Both the position numbers and the translations under genes were made by a program. The notes under the pieces were generated by a model. The model worked only from the letters and a program-made list of their open reading frames with translations. It did not search any database and was not told where the DNA came from. DNA of 64,000 nucleotides. It comes from Epiperipatus broadwayi (lineage: Eukaryota > Onychophora > Udeonychophora > Euonychophora > Peripatidae). Position 1 is the first letter of the stretch; each line of letters begins with the position of its first letter. Shown one piece after another: positions 62,155-64,000 of this stretch. The stretch lies in assembly GCA_028023455.1 (NCBI GenBank), contig JAQFVV010012544.1:2746396-2810395 (forward strand), in the 5' to 3' direction.

Positions 62155-62302
62155 TGTTTCGAGTAGTATTATTCTCCACTCTTCTTCAGGTGTTGTTGGC
62201 CTATATGCACAGTGACAATATTCGCTTGGAAGTTGAACTCAACCTTTAGATTCTTGAATATTGAATTTAAGGCAAACGCTCTACCAACTGAGCTATTCTG
62301 TC
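62155..62302 (-). repeat. tRNA-like SINE-type block inside the Penelope 5' region
   Basis: The minus strand has TAGCTCAGTTGGTAGAGCG (A box) at 62296-62278 and GAGTTCAACTTCC (B box-like) near 62240-62228. Further on come CCTGAAGAAGAG (62190-62179) and CTACTCGAAACATTG (about 62167-62153), then AATAAAG. So a Pol III-like head and a retroelement-like tail lie antisense to the reverse-transcriptase ORF. It is also present in unit two (about 63631-63778) and, diverged, at 33.2-33.4 kb. Not a functional tRNA gene. Confidence 0.6.
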
Positions 62303-62477
62303 AAAGGCAACATATAGAAGAAATTTGATATATTTATATATGAGGGTTGGTTCAAATCCTCCTGAGTTCTCCAATCCCCCCCCAATTATTATTTTTTTTT
62401 CCTAAGAGCAAGATTAATTAGAGGCTTCTATACATTATGTATTGCCACACTGGGTTGACTTATAGGACACTTGAAAG

Positions 62478-62996
62478 ATGTCAAGTGCACAAGCAGAGAA
62501 GTCAAACATTTCATGTGATGAGAGGAAAGCTATTAAATCTCTCAAACAGGATACATCTATAATCATTCTTCCTGCTGAAAAAGGTAACACTACAGTTGTA
62601 ATGGATAAAACTGATTATGATAACAAAATACAAGGCCTTCTTACAGCAGGCCAATACAATAAAGTAGCAAAAAATCCAATTCCAAGTACAGAGGTAAAAC
62701 TACAAGCATTACTCCGGAAGCATCACAGGTATTTCAGTGATTCAGAAAAAAGAAAATTAACTTTGTATTTCAGCAAGATTCCTCACCTGTATGGACTGCC
62801 TAAAATCCATAAAGACAATGTTCCATTAAGACCTATTATTAGTTCTAGAAATTCACCATGTCAAAATTTGTCAAGATTTCTTCTCGAAGATCTTAGTCCA
62901 TTGGCGTATAGGACACAGTCTTTCATCAGGGATTCTAAGCACTTTGTAGAATTAGTCAGGAACATGAAAATGGAAACTGACATATTAGTAAACTAA
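62478..62996 (+). CDS. Penelope-like reverse transcriptase, N-terminal fragment
   Basis: 172 residues, open. Residues 25-50 hold SIIILPAEKGNTTVVMDKTD, matching the PADKG-TVV-D---Y segment of Penelope-like reverse transcriptases. Residues 104-115 hold YGLPKIHKDNVP, and 117-128 LRPIISSRNSPC, the family's (YG)LPKIHK---PLRPI-SS--SP signature. Residues 150-162 (SFIRDSKHFVELV) also fit. The ORF ends at the junction with the next tandem unit, so the palm with its catalytic Asp residues, the thumb and any GIY-YIG endonuclease are absent. It cannot act as an enzyme by itself. Met1 is the first ATG of this frame and is also present at 63954 in the second unit. About one third of a full protein is present. 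Confidence 0.78.
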   Translation: MSSAQAEKSNISCDERKAIKSLKQDTSIIILPAEKGNTTVVMDKTDYDNKIQGLLTAGQYNKVAKNPIPSTEVKLQALLRKHHRYFSDSEKRKLTLYFSKIPHLYGLPKIHKDNVPLRPIISSRNSPCQNLSRFLLEDLSPLAYRTQSFIRDSKHFVELVRNMKMETDILVN

Positions 62997-64000
62997 TATC
63001 CCTATTTATTGCCTTTAATTTGAGATCGAAATGTGTGCATGTTTATGCTGAATTCTACATATATTTATACATTTTTAATATTGCTACACACAATTAGATA
63101 CCAAAAAGTTTAAATTTGGGCGGGATAGACCGGTCAGTGAGAGACGACAGAAAAAGGTGAAACTTAAGATTCGAATACGAATCTTACTGTTTCAATACAA
63201 AATGAAAGACAAATGAAATCCACTGTTGACAGGAACCCAACAATATACATATATAATGAGAAAAATGTTTAAATTATTAATTCCCAGTTTAAAAAAGTAC
63301 AACGCAAATCTGTTAATTAACCTAAGAATATTTCACTTATACTAACATATTTTTTAAAAAAACTGGTAAATATCTTTGATTAAAAGGAATAAGGTTGTAT
63401 AAATTATAAGAAAACTTGATAGAAATAATAAAATTCAAACATAGTTTTAATATATATCTGAAGGTTTGTAATGATGGTATGTTATAAGATGTGATATGTT
63501 GGACTATTTCCATCATTTATGAGTAAATGTTAAAAGTATTGAAAATTTTAAACTTTATTTAAACTTTCCAAATACATCAAGTTGTTAGTAATAACACACA
63601 AATAGACAATACAGGTTAGTAATTACACAATGTTTCGAGTAGTATTATTCTCCACTCTTCTTCAGGTGTTGTTGGCCTATATGCACAGTGACAATATTCG
63701 CTTAGAAGTTGAACTCAACCTTTAGATTCTTGAATATTGAATTTAAGGCAAACGCTCTACCAACTGAGCTATTCTGTCAAAGGCAACATATAGAAGAAAT
63801 TTGATATATTTATATATGAGGGTTGGTTCAAATCCTCCTGAGTTCTCCAATCCCCCCCCCCAATTATTATTTTTTTCCTAAGAGCAAGATTAATTAGAGG
63901 CTTCTATACATTATGTATTGCCACACTGGGTTGACTTATAGGACACTTGAAAGATGTCAAGTGCACAAGCAGAGAAGTCAAACATTTCATGTGATGAGAG
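62997..64000 (+). mobile_element. Penelope-like element, second tandem unit (runs off window)
   Basis: A direct copy of 61519-62524, with the same 5' region, the antisense tRNA-like block and the start of the ORF (ATG at 63954). The window ends 47 bases into the ORF, so whether this unit is full length cannot be told. Differences seen include GTGTGCG/GTGTGCA, one fewer CA repeat, CGATACC/AGATACC, GCTTGG/GCTTAG and C- and T-run lengths. Confidence 0.75.

Larger units (their letters stand above)
61519..62996 (+). mobile_element. Penelope-like element, first (3'-truncated) tandem unit
   Basis: The unit has a 5' noncoding region of about 960 bases and then the start of the reverse-transcriptase ORF, cut off at 62996. 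There the next unit begins with the same TATCCCTATTTATTGCC found at 61519. The offset between units is 1478 bases at the start and 1476 after a CA-repeat indel. Penelope-like elements are known to sit in partial tandems whose repeated upstream part acts as a pseudo-LTR; this fits. Few differences between units (by eye around 1%) indicate a young insertion. Confidence 0.75.

Overview
This window looks like a repeat-rich, very AT-rich intergenic or intronic stretch of an animal genome, most likely a coleoid cephalopod and probably an octopus. The basis is indirect: tRNA-derived SINEs, Penelope-like and RTE-like retroelement debris, long gene-poor spacers and a divergent intronless rhodopsin-type GPCR. 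There is no bacterial gene organisation, no operon and no CRISPR. The species assignment is inference.

Layout. 0-5 kb is AT-rich with decayed LINE reverse transcriptase (about 3.1-4.0 kb, + strand). A complete single-exon 305-residue seven-transmembrane receptor lies at 5071-5988, with a good 3' splice acceptor 33 bases upstream of its ATG. 6-30 kb holds no convincing host exon. It is filled with short interspersed repeats: copies of a foldback element called F1 here, tRNA-SINEs, several other foldback elements, a LINE relic at 16.8-17.0 kb and a reverse-transcriptase scrap near 24 kb. At 30.7-31.2 kb there are two small exons not visible as long ORFs, joined in the same phase: a 60-base internal exon and a 162-base terminal coding exon followed by AATAAA signals. 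These look like the 3' end of a + strand host gene.

33-42 kb has a diverged Penelope 5' region, more F1 copies, nested foldback elements and a GC-rich island. 41.6-46.2 kb is a decayed Ty3/gypsy retrotransposon with recognisable LTRs, zinc knuckles, protease, reverse transcriptase, RNase H and an integrase tail; its 5' LTR is split by an F1 insertion. 48.8-49.2 kb is a short tandem array, 50-51 kb has two foldbacks, and 52.3-53.9 kb may be a non-autonomous DNA transposon. 57.0-58.4 kb is a second, minus-strand gypsy relic interrupted by an implausible poly-G block. 59.15-60.3 kb resembles a long LTR with a primer-binding site. 61.5-64.0 kb is a young head-to-tail tandem of a Penelope-like element; the first unit carries a 172-residue reverse-transcriptase fragment and the second runs off the window.

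Most notable: nine F1 copies, eight with matching direct repeats of 8-15 bases at their edges. Variable-length duplications suggest retroposition rather than cut-and-paste, although the element is a large hairpin. F1, the Penelope terminal region, another foldback family and two dispersed tails all carry a CTGANGAAG / short stem / GAAAC motif that resembles a hammerhead core with one extra base. No search or alignment program was used; all matches were made by eye.
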